Assembly (NCBI GenBank): GCA_903858635.1
Contig: CAIOJO010000404.1
Location: 1-44,924 of the forward strand
DNA: 44,924 bases
Direction: 5' to 3'
Origin: an uncultured Telmatospirillum sp.
GTDB taxonomy: Bacteria; Pseudomonadota; Alphaproteobacteria; Rhodospirillales; Magnetospirillaceae
The notes under the pieces were generated by a model, which saw only the letters and a list, made by a program, of their open reading frames with translations, was not told where the DNA came from and did not search any database. Each line of letters starts with the position of its first letter. Position 1 is the stretch's first letter. Position numbers and translations under genes: made by a program. This document shows, one piece after another, positions 34,512 to 42,586 of the stretch.

Positions 34512-35242
34512 CGGCGAGCCTGGTCGTCGAGGAGCTGGTGGTGGCCTATGGCCGGGTCGAGGCCCTGCATGGCGCCAGCCTTGAACTCCCCGGCGGCATC
34601 GTCACCGTGGTCGGCCCGAACGGCGCCGGCAAGAGCAGCATGCTGAACGCCGTCATGGGGCTGCTGCCGTCGCGCGGCCGGGTGTGGCTGGACGGTGAGG
34701 AGCTGTCCCGCCTCGAGCCGGAGGCGCGGGTGGCCCGCGGCCTGTGCCTGGTGGCCGAGAAGCGCGAACTGTTCACCACCATGAGCGTCGAGGACAATCT
34801 GCTGCTGGGCGCCTATCAGCGCCACAAGAAGGGCGAGAAGGGCTGGCGCAACAGCCTGGACGAAATCTACGGCCGCTTCCCCCGCCTGCGCGAGCGGCGC
34901 CGGCAGATCGCCGCCGTGCTGTCGGGCGGCGAGCGGCAGATGCTGGCCCTGGGCCGCGCCCTGATGGGAAAGCCGCGCGTCCTGCTGCTCGACGAACCGA
35001 GCCTCGGGCTGGCGCCCCGCGTGGTGCGCGAGACCTTCCGCATCATCGCCGACCTGCGCGCCACCGGCGTCGCCATCCTGCTGGTCGAGCAGAATGCCCG
35101 GGCCGCCCTGCAGGTCGCCGATTACGGCTATGTGCTGGAAACCGGGTCGGTGGTGTCCAGCGGACCCTCCGGCACCCTGGCCAATGACCCCCGCATCATC
35201 GCCACCTATCTCGGCCGCCGCGCCGGCAGCAAGATCGAGTAG
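34508..35242 (+). CDS. Liv-type ABC transporter ATPase, LivF-like
   Basis: The 244-aa nucleotide-binding subunit has Walker A GPNGAGKSS, the signature LSGGERQMLALGRAL, Walker B VLLLDEPSLGLAP and the LLVEQNARAALQVAD switch region characteristic of LivF. It completes the importer: binding protein, LivH-like permease, LivM-LivG fusion and LivF. The ATG overlaps the previous stop. It is the last gene of the plus-strand run and is followed by the tandem repeat. Confidence 0.93.
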   Translation: MTASLVVEELVVAYGRVEALHGASLELPGGIVTVVGPNGAGKSSMLNAVMGLLPSRGRVWLDGEELSRLEPEARVARGLCLVAEKRELFTTMSVEDNLLLGAYQRHKKGEKGWRNSLDEIYGRFPRLRERRRQIAAVLSGGERQMLALGRALMGKPRVLLLDEPSLGLAPRVVRETFRIIADLRATGVAILLVEQNARAALQVADYGYVLETGSVVSSGPSGTLANDPRIIATYLGRRAGSKIE

Positions 35243-35250
35243 TAAGATCT

Positions 35251-35471
35251 TTTCGTTTGTCCCTCAGGCGCCGGGCGCCGGCATCCGCCGGCTTGGCTCG
35301 CTCCGCTGGCGCTCCGGGGCCCTCAATGGGCCGGTCACCAGGTTTTGCCTGGTTCCAGTTCTTTCGTTTGTCCCTCAGGCGCCGGGCGCCGGCATCCGCC
35401 GGCTTGGCTCCTCCGCTGGCGCTGCGCGGGCCCTCAATGGGCCAGTCACCAGGCTGGAGCCTGGTTCCAGG
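35251..35471 (+). repeat. Two tandem copies of a 111-bp repeat with terminator-like hairpins
   Basis: Unit 1 is 35251-35361 and unit 2 is 35362-35471, both starting TTTCGTTTGTCCCTCAGGCG. They are about 90% identical by eye. Each ends in a CCAGG...CCTGG hairpin (AACCAGGCTCC-type arms in unit 2) and contains a GCCGGC-rich palindrome. The array fills the gap between convergent livF and iclR. Confidence 0.88.
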
Positions 35472-35489
35472 TGCGCCGCCCCCCAACTG

Positions 35490-36287
35490 TCACCCCGTGA
35501 AGCCGAGGCGTTCCGACAGCGCCCCGATCGCCTCGCCGACTTGGCCGCGCAGCACCGTTTCGCCGCCCAGCTGATCGAACAGGGCCTGCGGCCCCAGGAC
35601 GTTCACCGCCGCCACCGCCCGGCCGCTGCTGTCCCGCACGGCGCAGGCCATACTGAACGAGCCGGGGCCGAACAGCGAAGCCGAGTAGACATAGCCGCGC
35701 CGGCGATCGGCCTCGGCCTGCGCCTTCAGTTCGGCAAACGAGGCGGGCGGCGGCACCGCCTTGCATTCGCGCTGCAGCCGGCGGTACACCTCGCGCAATT
35801 CGTCTTCGCTCAGATGGGCCAGCAGGATGCGCCCGCTGGCGGTGACATGGGCCGGCAGCCGCATGCCCACCTGCAGGTTGCTGACCAGCCCGACCGCCGG
35901 CGGGGCGATGCGGGCCAGATAGACCGATTCCCAGCCATCGAGGATGATCACATAGCTGGCGGCCCGGGTCTTGTCGCTGAGCGCGCGCAGGAACGGCTGG
36001 GCCTGCTCGATGATGCCTTGCGCGTGCAGATAGTCGAAACCCAGGGTCAGTACCTTGGAGGTCAGCCGGTAACGCCGGGTCGCCGGGTCACGGGCCAGGA
36101 AGCGCTCCTTCTCGAGGGTATAGACCAGGCGGTAGGCGGCCGAACGCGACAGGGCCAGACCGGCGGCCAGCTCGGCCAGGCTCTGCGCCTGCCGCTCGCG
36201 GGTGAACAGCTGCAACAGCGCCAGACCGCGGGACAGCCCCGGCACCATGTAGCGTTGGTCGATCTCGTCCTCGGCCTCTTTGGTCAC
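35490..36287 (-). CDS. IclR-family transcriptional regulator
   Basis: The 265-aa protein has an N-terminal winged helix (GLSRGLALLQLFTRERQAQS, LAELAAGLALSRSAAYRLVY) and the IclR effector-binding domain (GMRLPAHVTASGRILLAHLS, SMACAVRDSSGRAVAAVNVL). GTG 36287 is chosen because AGGAAGG stands just before it; the frame continuing to 36812 is a shadow of the lyase gene. It follows the HMG-CoA-lyase-family gene by 26 nt on the same strand and probably controls that operon and the converging catabolic genes in response to a pathway acid. Confidence 0.9.
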   Translation of the reverse strand: MTKEAEDEIDQRYMVPGLSRGLALLQLFTRERQAQSLAELAAGLALSRSAAYRLVYTLEKERFLARDPATRRYRLTSKVLTLGFDYLHAQGIIEQAQPFLRALSDKTRAASYVIILDGWESVYLARIAPPAVGLVSNLQVGMRLPAHVTASGRILLAHLSEDELREVYRRLQRECKAVPPPASFAELKAQAEADRRRGYVYSASLFGPGSFSMACAVRDSSGRAVAAVNVLGPQALFDQLGGETVLRGQVGEAIGALSERLGFTG

Positions 36288-36313
36288 GTTCAGCCTTCCT
36301 AGCCGCTCGCTGC

Positions 36314-37252
36314 TCAATCCAGCTTGATCGCCTTGACGCCCTTCGGATGCAGCTCGGAGGCCTTGCCCGCCTTCATCACCATGCCGGGAAGGGTCCGTCC
36401 GACCACCTCCTGGGCCAGGCGGGCGGCGCCGATCAGGGCGTCGAGGTCGATGCCGGTGGCCAGGCCCATGGCATGGAGCATATGGACGAAGTCCTCGCTG
36501 CAGATGTTGCCGACGGCCCGCGGGGCGAAGGGGCAGCCGCCGAGACCGCCGACCGAACTCTCGAAATCGGCCACGCCGACCTGCAGTCCGGCCAAGGCAT
36601 TGGCCAGGCCGAGGCCCCGGGTGTTGTGCAGATGCAGGCCGATGCGTTGCGCCGGCCACCTTGCCTGCAATTGGCTGACCAGAGTCTGGATCCCGATCGG
36701 ATCGGCCATGCCGGTGGTGTCCGCCAGATAGATGAGCGGCGCCTCCAGTTCGACCAGTTGGCCGAACAGCGCCAGCACGCGGTCGAGCGCCACCGGCCCC
36801 TCGTAGGGGCAACCGAAGGCGGTGGCTACCACGCCGACCAGTTGGCGGCCGCTGCCGCGCACCGCCTGGCCGATCTCGGCGATGGCCCGCATGCCCTGCT
36901 CGGTGGTCATCTTGGTGTTCAATTCGTTGAAGCTGTCGCTCGCCGCCATGCCCGCCTTGAGGTCGTCAACACCGGCCGCGATGGCCCGCTCGGCCCCTTT
37001 GGCATTGGGCACGAAAGCGCCATAACGCACCCCGGGGCGGCGCCCGATGGCGGCCAGCACCGCCTCGGCATCGGCCATCTGCGGCACCACCTTGGGATGA
37101 ACGAAGGCGGTCACCTCGATGCGCGGCAAGCCGGTGGCCGACAGGGCATCGATCAGGCGCAACTTCTGTTCGGTCGGGATGAAGCCGGCTTCGATCTGCA
37201 GGCCGTCGCGCGGACCCACCTCGCTGACCTCGATCCGCTGCGGCATGCTCAT
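36314..37252 (-). CDS. HMG-CoA lyase family protein
   Basis: The 312-aa TIM-barrel protein has the DRE-TIM start EVSEVGPRDGLQ, FVPNAKGAERAI, the metal-ligand HLHNTRG and the family signature SVGGLGGCPFAPRAVGN with the catalytic cysteine. It cleaves 3-hydroxy-3-methylglutaryl-CoA or a related 3-hydroxyacyl-CoA to acetyl-CoA and a keto acid. As a partner of the CoA-transferase, dehydrogenase and hydratase it would be the C-C cleavage step of the CoA branch (inference). ATG 37246 is an alternative start. It is the first gene of the lyase-iclR operon. Confidence 0.92.
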   Translation of the reverse strand: MSMPQRIEVSEVGPRDGLQIEAGFIPTEQKLRLIDALSATGLPRIEVTAFVHPKVVPQMADAEAVLAAIGRRPGVRYGAFVPNAKGAERAIAAGVDDLKAGMAASDSFNELNTKMTTEQGMRAIAEIGQAVRGSGRQLVGVVATAFGCPYEGPVALDRVLALFGQLVELEAPLIYLADTTGMADPIGIQTLVSQLQARWPAQRIGLHLHNTRGLGLANALAGLQVGVADFESSVGGLGGCPFAPRAVGNICSEDFVHMLHAMGLATGIDLDALIGAARLAQEVVGRTLPGMVMKAGKASELHPKGVKAIKLD

Positions 37253-37327
37253 GGCCGGTACCCCATCAAGGATTGCCCCCTGCCGCCAGGCAAGGACATG
37301 ACGAGGCTAATCCTAGAGAAATTGGCT

Positions 37328-37357
37328 TGTCAATTTTTCGATTGATATATCAAACAC
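37328..37357 (-). promoter_or_regulatory. Candidate promoter with TTGATATATCAA palindrome upstream of the HMG-CoA-lyase gene
   Basis: Reading toward the gene, the perfect palindrome TTGATATATCAA (37353-37342) is followed after 8 nt by TTGACA (37333-37328), a consensus -35; the -10 is weak. The 10-mer TATCAAACAC (plus strand, 37348-37357) also occurs at 25756-25765, ahead of the MmgE/PrpD operon. Confidence 0.5.
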
Positions 37358-37448
37358 CGGCGCCAACCCATCCGGTGATGGATGTTATGGGTGGCGGGCC
37401 CCCGCCCGCAAACTGGATTTTTCGCCAAGGGACGCCTAAATCGAAGGC

Positions 37449-37625
37449 ATGGCCGACCCTGCTTCCATATTCGACCCCGCCGACGAGGACGCTGAGGAGC
37501 GCGCGCTCCTCGAAGCGGAAGCGTCCTACGCTGCCGGCCGTGTGATCTCGAATGAGGCCGTGCGCCGTTGGTTGTCGTCCTGGGGCACCGCAACAGAATT
37601 GCCGCCGCCTGAATGCGGCGAGTAG
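37449..37625 (+). CDS. Antitoxin-like protein of a type II toxin-antitoxin pair
   Basis: The 58-aa protein (MADPASIFDPADEDAEERAL ... GTATELPPPECGE) is acidic and matches the short antitoxins that precede ParE/RelE toxins in alphaproteobacteria. Their hallmark is an acidic helix, then AAGRVISNEAVRRWLSSWGT and a proline-rich end. It would neutralise the toxin and repress the pair. GAAGG stands before ATG 37449. The 3' end overlaps the start of a truncated toxin-like gene by 13 nt. The family match is from memory of such proteins. Confidence 0.7.
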   Translation: MADPASIFDPADEDAEERALLEAEASYAAGRVISNEAVRRWLSSWGTATELPPPECGE

Positions 37626-37750
37626 TCCGGACCATCGAGGCCCGCGACGATCTGCATGGGATCGGCGATCTACTAGGGTTCGGCGTCAGAGCCGGCGAGG
37701 AAGACGTTAGGGGCCGATCGAGGGATAAACGGCCTTCCGAGGCCGCGTAA
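37613..37750 (+). pseudogene. Truncated ParE/RelE-like toxin remnant
   Basis: ATG 37613 lies inside the antitoxin 3' end, as is usual for such pairs. The product begins MRRVVRTIEARDDLHGIGDL, like the first helix of ParE/RelE toxins, but stops after 45 residues in sequence without family character. Intact toxins have about 90-100 residues, so the catalytic/binding C-terminus is absent. The toxin is probably dead and the antitoxin an orphan. Confidence 0.6.
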
Positions 37751-38081
37751 TTCGCCGTATCACCCGTTAGGCGACAGGTCACGGCCACAGGTCTCGCCCT
37801 GCTGTCGCTGAATATCGACTACGGGCGTTCAAGTTGCCAAAGCAGCTTATCGGTCGATCTATCGAAAGGCGCCCCCCCCACCCCGAAGCCGGCGCATCCG
37901 GCTGATGACTTTGCGCATGGGCCATCTGCCCCTCGGCCGCCGCCGGATATCTCCTTGACCGGCGAGGAACAAAGGTGTAGTGCAGGCCATCGCCCGGGCC
38001 GCCGCACCAGCGGGGCAATCGACCGCGCCTTAAGGCCCGACCCGCGTGGTGTTAACCCAGGACTTGCCCTATATATCGGCC
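37751..38081. other. Intergenic region upstream of gpmI
   Basis: 331 bases without a recognisable gene. It probably contains decayed DNA from the toxin-antitoxin locus. A TATATA stretch lies at about 38070, only about 11 nt before the gpmI ATG; it could be a -10 only if the transcript is nearly leaderless. Confidence 0.4.
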
Positions 38082-39674
38082 ATGACTGAGACCACTCCCC
38101 GATCCTTCCGTCCGCGCCCGGTGGTGTTGTGCATCCTCGATGGCTGGGGCTATCGCGCCGAGAGCCAGGACAACGCCATCGCCCAGGCGGCGACGCCGGT
38201 GTGGAACGGGCTCTTGGCCCGGGCCCCGCATGCCTTCCTCGAGACCTCGGGGCTGGCCGTCGGGCTGCCCGCAGGCCAGATGGGGAATTCCGAGGTCGGC
38301 CACATGAATCTCGGCGCCGGCCGGGTCGTCATGCAGGAGCTGCCGCGCATCGATCTCGCCATTGCCGACGGCAGCCTGGCCCGCAATCCGGCCCTGCTCA
38401 AGGCGATCGACGGCTTGCAGGCGAGCGGCGGCACGGCCCATCTGCTCGGCCTGGTGTCGCCCGGCGGAGTGCATTCGCACCAGGATCAGATGGCGGCATT
38501 GGCCCGCCTGATCGCCCAGGCGGGAGTGCCGGTGGCGGTCCACGCCTTCCTCGACGGGCGCGACACGCCGCCGTCTTCGGCCCGCGGCTTCGTCGAGAAA
38601 TTCCTGGCCGATGTGGCCGGACAGCCGGTGCGCATCGCCACCGTCAGCGGCCGCTATTACGGCATGGACCGGGACAAACGGTGGGATCGGGTAAGCCTGG
38701 CCTATCAGGCCATGGTGGCGGGCGAAGGGCCCCGTGCCGCCGATCCGCTGGCGGCCATCGACGCCTCCTATGCGGTGGGCAAGACCGACGAATTCGTCCT
38801 GCCGGTGGTGATCGGCGATTATCGCGGCATGCAAGACGGCGACGGCCTGATCATGGGCAATTTCCGCGCCGACCGCGCCCGCGAGATCCTGGCCACCCTG
38901 GTCGATCCGGCCTTCGACGGCTTCGTTCGCAGCCGCCGCCCGGAGTTCGCGGTGCGGCTTGGCCTCACCGAGTATTCCGCCGAATTGAATCGTTTCTTCG
39001 ATGTCTTGTTTCCGGCCGAAGGGCTGACCCAAATCCTGGGCGAGGTGGTATGCGAGGCCGGGATGTCGCAATTGCGCATCGCCGAAACCGAGAAATACGC
39101 CCACGTCACCTTCTTCTTCAATGGCGGCCGCGAGCAGGTCTATGCCCATGAGGACCGTATCCTGGTTGCCAGCCCCAGGGTGGCGACCTACGACCTGCAG
39201 CCGGAAATGGCGGCGCCCGAAGTGACCGACCGCCTGGTCGAGGCGATCGGCAGCGGAAAATACGATCTCATCGTGGTCAATTACGCCAATTGCGACATGG
39301 TCGGCCATACCGGCATCCTCGAGGCCGCCATCAGGGCGGTGGAAACCGTCGATGCCTGCATCGGGCGCCTGCTGCGGGCGGTGGGCGAGGCCGGGGGGAC
39401 CATGATGATCACCGCCGATCACGGCAATGCCGAACTGATGCGCGACCAGATCACCGGGCAGCCGCATACCGCCCACACCATCGGCAAGGTCCCGGTGGTG
39501 CTGGCGGTCCCGCCGGCCGGGGTGCGGGGCCTCAACGACGGTCGGCTGGCCGATGTGGCGCCGACCCTCTTGGCCTTGCTCGGCCTGCCCCAGCCGGTCG
39601 AGATGACCGGCCGCTCGCTGCTGGTCGAGGCAAGCGACAGCGGCGCCCTTTCCGCCCGCCGTGCCACCGCCTGA
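38082..39674 (+). CDS. gpmI: 2,3-bisphosphoglycerate-independent phosphoglycerate mutase
   Basis: The 530-aa di-manganese enzyme of glycolysis and gluconeogenesis interconverts 3- and 2-phosphoglycerate. It has the alkaline-phosphatase-type start VVLCILDGWGYR, the catalytic phosphoserine Ser70 in GQMGNSEVGHMNLGAGR, FLDGRDTPPSSARGF and RYYGMDRDKRWDR in the inserted transferase domain, and the metal site ITADHGNAELM with a further His in PHTAHT. ATG 38082 is used; the frame opens at GTG 38046, but the extension is not conserved-looking. It overlaps the next gene by 14 nt. Confidence 0.97.
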   Translation: MTETTPRSFRPRPVVLCILDGWGYRAESQDNAIAQAATPVWNGLLARAPHAFLETSGLAVGLPAGQMGNSEVGHMNLGAGRVVMQELPRIDLAIADGSLARNPALLKAIDGLQASGGTAHLLGLVSPGGVHSHQDQMAALARLIAQAGVPVAVHAFLDGRDTPPSSARGFVEKFLADVAGQPVRIATVSGRYYGMDRDKRWDRVSLAYQAMVAGEGPRAADPLAAIDASYAVGKTDEFVLPVVIGDYRGMQDGDGLIMGNFRADRAREILATLVDPAFDGFVRSRRPEFAVRLGLTEYSAELNRFFDVLFPAEGLTQILGEVVCEAGMSQLRIAETEKYAHVTFFFNGGREQVYAHEDRILVASPRVATYDLQPEMAAPEVTDRLVEAIGSGKYDLIVVNYANCDMVGHTGILEAAIRAVETVDACIGRLLRAVGEAGGTMMITADHGNAELMRDQITGQPHTAHTIGKVPVVLAVPPAGVRGLNDGRLADVAPTLLALLGLPQPVEMTGRSLLVEASDSGALSARRATA

Positions 39675-41142
39675 CCGGGCCTTTCGCCGAGGCGTGGCGG
39701 CGGCGCTGCTGACGGTGGCATTGCTGGCGGGCAACCCCGGCTATGGCGCCACCGACCCGGCCAAGCCGGAGCCCGACCGGCGGCTCAAAGAGCTGGAAAA
39801 CGCCCTCAAGAAGGGCGAGATCGAACACGAGCAGATCAAACAGCGCGCCGCAGCCCTGGCGCAGCAATTGGCCGACATCCGCAACGGCATGGTCACTGCG
39901 GCACGCGCGGTCCAGGAACATGAAGAGACCCTTTCCGACCTCGAACTGCAGCTCACCGATCTGGGCGCCCTGGAAAAAGACAAGATGGCGGCGTTGGATT
40001 TGAAGCGCCAGCAAATGAACGGCGTGCTGACGGCGTTGCAGCGGTTGGCCTTCCGGCCGTCGGAAGCCCTGATCGCGCAGCCGACTTCGCCGGCCGACAC
40101 GGTCAGGAGCGCCATCCTGTTGCGTGACGTGTTGCCGAAAATCCAGGAACAGACGGTGACGTTGCGGGCCGAGATCGAATCCCTGTCCAGCTTGCGCACC
40201 GATATCGCCCGCCAGAAAAAGAAGATCGCCGCCACCACCCAGCACCTCGACGCCGAACACCGGCGGCTGTCGGTCCTCTACGAACGTCAGCAGCAGCTGC
40301 AGGAGGAGGCGGAAGGCCAGCGCCGGGACACCGAGAAGCGGCTGCAGGCGATGGCCTCCGAGGCGGAGGATCTGCGCGACTTGCTGGCCCGCATCGAACA
40401 GGAGAAACAGCGCCGCGAATTCGAGGCGGCCCAGCGGGCCGCCGCCGAGAAGGCGGCCCGCGAGGCGGAAATCGCCGCCGCCAGGGCGGCGCATGAAGCG
40501 GAAATCGCCGCCGCCAGGGCGGCGCGCGAGGCGGAAATCGCCGCGGCCAAGGCTGTCCAGGAAAAGCACGACGCCGAGATCGCCGCCGCCCGCCAGGCCC
40601 ATCTGGCCGAGCAGCAGGCGGCCCGCGCCGCCAAGGAAGCCCAGGACAAGGCCGATCGGGCGGCCCGCGACGCCGATCAAGCGGCCCGCAAGGCCGCCGC
40701 CGACCAGCAGCAGGCAGCGCTGAAGAGCCTGCGCACCTTCAGCCACGCGCAAGGGGCAATGCCATTCCCGGCGCGCGGACGGGTGGTCACCCGATTCGGC
40801 CAATCCAACGAATTAGGCGATCCCTCCAAGGGGATTACTATCGAAACGCGTGCTACCGCTCAGGTGGTCTCGCCTTATGATGGTCAGGTGGTTTTCGCCG
40901 GACCGTTTCGCGGCTACGGCCTTCTCTTGATCATCGAGCACGGCGAAGGATATCATACGCTGCTCGCGGGCATGGCTCGGATCGACAGTACGGTCGGCCA
41001 ACATCTCCTGGCCGGGGAACCGGTCGGTGTTATGGCGGCGTCCGAGGGCAAGCCGCTTCTCTATATGGAGCTGCGCCGCAATGGCCAGCCTTTAAACCCG
41101 TTGCCTTGGCTCACAGCACGCAAAACAAAGGTCTCTGGATGA
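39661..41142 (+). CDS. EnvC-like murein hydrolase activator (degenerate LytM domain)
   Basis: The 493-aa protein has a signal peptide (AAALLTVALLAGNPGYGA). A very long coiled coil (about 35-355) includes a three-fold 11-residue repeat of the type AAREAEIAAAR. A C-terminal M23/LytM domain follows (GRVVTRFGQSNELGDPSKGI, YDGQVVFAGPFRGYGLLLII, LYMELRRNGQPLNPLPWL). The zinc ligands are not all kept: the usual YAHL reads LAGM. This suggests an EnvC-type activator of amidases rather than an active peptidase. EnvC works at the septum with FtsEX. GTG 39661 lies inside the gpmI end, and the stop overlaps ctpA as ATGA. Confidence 0.9.
   Translation: MPPPDRAFRRGVAAALLTVALLAGNPGYGATDPAKPEPDRRLKELENALKKGEIEHEQIKQRAAALAQQLADIRNGMVTAARAVQEHEETLSDLELQLTDLGALEKDKMAALDLKRQQMNGVLTALQRLAFRPSEALIAQPTSPADTVRSAILLRDVLPKIQEQTVTLRAEIESLSSLRTDIARQKKKIAATTQHLDAEHRRLSVLYERQQQLQEEAEGQRRDTEKRLQAMASEAEDLRDLLARIEQEKQRREFEAAQRAAAEKAAREAEIAAARAAHEAEIAAARAAREAEIAAAKAVQEKHDAEIAAARQAHLAEQQAARAAKEAQDKADRAARDADQAARKAAADQQQAALKSLRTFSHAQGAMPFPARGRVVTRFGQSNELGDPSKGITIETRATAQVVSPYDGQVVFAGPFRGYGLLLIIEHGEGYHTLLAGMARIDSTVGQHLLAGEPVGVMAASEGKPLLYMELRRNGQPLNPLPWLTARKTKVSG
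40453..40551 (+). repeat. Three tandem 33-bp units inside the envC-like gene
   Basis: Units 40453-40485, 40486-40518 and 40519-40551 each encode an 11-residue AA(R/H)EAEIAAA(R/K) block. They are near-identical at the DNA level. Eleven residues equal three helical turns, so copy-number change would keep the coiled coil in register. Confidence 0.85.
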
Positions 41143-42572
41143 TTCGGAAGGTCATGATCACGGCGGGCGCCTGCGCTTGGCTGGCCCTGCTGGCTACTCC
41201 CGCCACGGCGGCACCCGACAAGACCAACAACGCCGATACCTATCGGCTGCTCAGTCTGTTCGGCGACGTATTCGAACGGGTTCGCAGCGAATACGTCGAA
41301 CCGGTGAGCGACGAGCAACTGGTCGAGGCGGCGCTGAACGGCATGCTGACCTCGCTCGACCCCCATTCGGGCTACCTGAACGCGAAGAGTTTTCGCGACA
41401 TGCAGGTGCAGACCAAGGGCGAGTTCGGCGGTCTCGGCATTGAAGTCACGATGGACAACGGCTGGGTGAAAGTGATTTCACCGATCGACGACACACCCGC
41501 CGCCAAGGCCGGGTTGCGACCGAACGACTACATCACGCATCTGGATGGCGAACCGGTCCAGGGAATGTCGCTCAATGATGCGGTCGACCGCATGCGCGGC
41601 CCGGTCAACACCGACATCCGGGTTACCGTCCGCCGCGAAGGCCAGGCCCCGTTCGACGTCAGCCTGACCCGTGCGGTGATCAAGATCCAGACCGTCAAGG
41701 CGAAGCTGCAGGACAATGTCGGCTACGTCCGGGTCAGCCAGTTCGTCGAATCCACCGATTCCAGCCTGCGCAAGGCCATCGACCAGTTGAAGAAGGATTC
41801 GAACGGCAATCTGCAGGGCCTGGTCCTCGACCTGCGCAACAATCCGGGCGGGCTGCTGGACCAAGCGGTGGCGGTCGCCGGTGACTTCATCGACAAGGGC
41901 GAGATCGTTTCGACCCGCTCGCGCCATCCCGAAGACACCCAGCGTTTCAACGCCCATGGCAAGGACCTGACCGATGGCCTGCCGATGGTGGTGCTGATCA
42001 ACGACGGTTCGGCCTCGGCCTCGGAAATCGTCGCCGGCGCCCTCCAGGACCATCGCCGGGCGATCCTGCTTGGCACCAAGTCCTTCGGCAAGGGCTCGGT
42101 GCAGACCATCATTCCGCTGCCCGGCCATGGGGCCATCCGCCTGACCACAGCGCGCTATTACACGCCATCCGGACGCTCGATCCAGGCGGTCGGCATCGAA
42201 CCCGACATCAAGGTGCTGCCGGCCAAGGTCGAATCCATGGCCCAATCGGCCGACCATATCCGTAGCGAAGCGCAACTGCGCGGCGCGCTGCGCAATGACA
42301 CCCTGCCCAAGGAGGCTCCCAAGAGCGACGACGGCAAAGCGCCCGCTGGCCCGGCACCCGGGCCGGAAAGCAAGGCGCCGCCCGCCGGCAGTCCGGGCAC
42401 CCCGGCCGCCGGCACCGGCGGGGCCGGCGCCGCGCCGGCGGTAGTCCAGCCGGAATCGACCGCCATCGACCTGTTCAAGATGGGCGACCCGGCGACCGAT
42501 TATCAGCTGGCCCGCGCCATTGACCTGCTGCACGGCCTGTCGCTCTACAAGGGCGCCGCCAAGGCCAACTGA
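41139..42572 (+). CDS. ctpA: S41 family C-terminal processing peptidase
   Basis: The 477-aa periplasmic serine protease has a signal peptide (VMITAGACAWLALLATPATA), a PDZ domain (about 85-170, GGLGIEVTMDNGWVKVISPI) and the S41 core. The catalytic pair is Ser293 in NDGSASASEI and Lys318 in KSFGKGSVQ, 25 residues apart as in CtpB. A low-complexity Pro/Ala/Gly tail (about 395-445) precedes a final helical segment. Such proteases trim exported proteins and regulate murein hydrolases, which fits its place after the EnvC-like activator. ATG 41139 overlaps the previous stop. Confidence 0.95.
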   Translation: MIRKVMITAGACAWLALLATPATAAPDKTNNADTYRLLSLFGDVFERVRSEYVEPVSDEQLVEAALNGMLTSLDPHSGYLNAKSFRDMQVQTKGEFGGLGIEVTMDNGWVKVISPIDDTPAAKAGLRPNDYITHLDGEPVQGMSLNDAVDRMRGPVNTDIRVTVRREGQAPFDVSLTRAVIKIQTVKAKLQDNVGYVRVSQFVESTDSSLRKAIDQLKKDSNGNLQGLVLDLRNNPGGLLDQAVAVAGDFIDKGEIVSTRSRHPEDTQRFNAHGKDLTDGLPMVVLINDGSASASEIVAGALQDHRRAILLGTKSFGKGSVQTIIPLPGHGAIRLTTARYYTPSGRSIQAVGIEPDIKVLPAKVESMAQSADHIRSEAQLRGALRNDTLPKEAPKSDDGKAPAGPAPGPESKAPPAGSPGTPAAGTGGAGAAPAVVQPESTAIDLFKMGDPATDYQLARAIDLLHGLSLYKGAAKAN

Positions 42573-42586
42573 CCGGCGCGCGCCCC

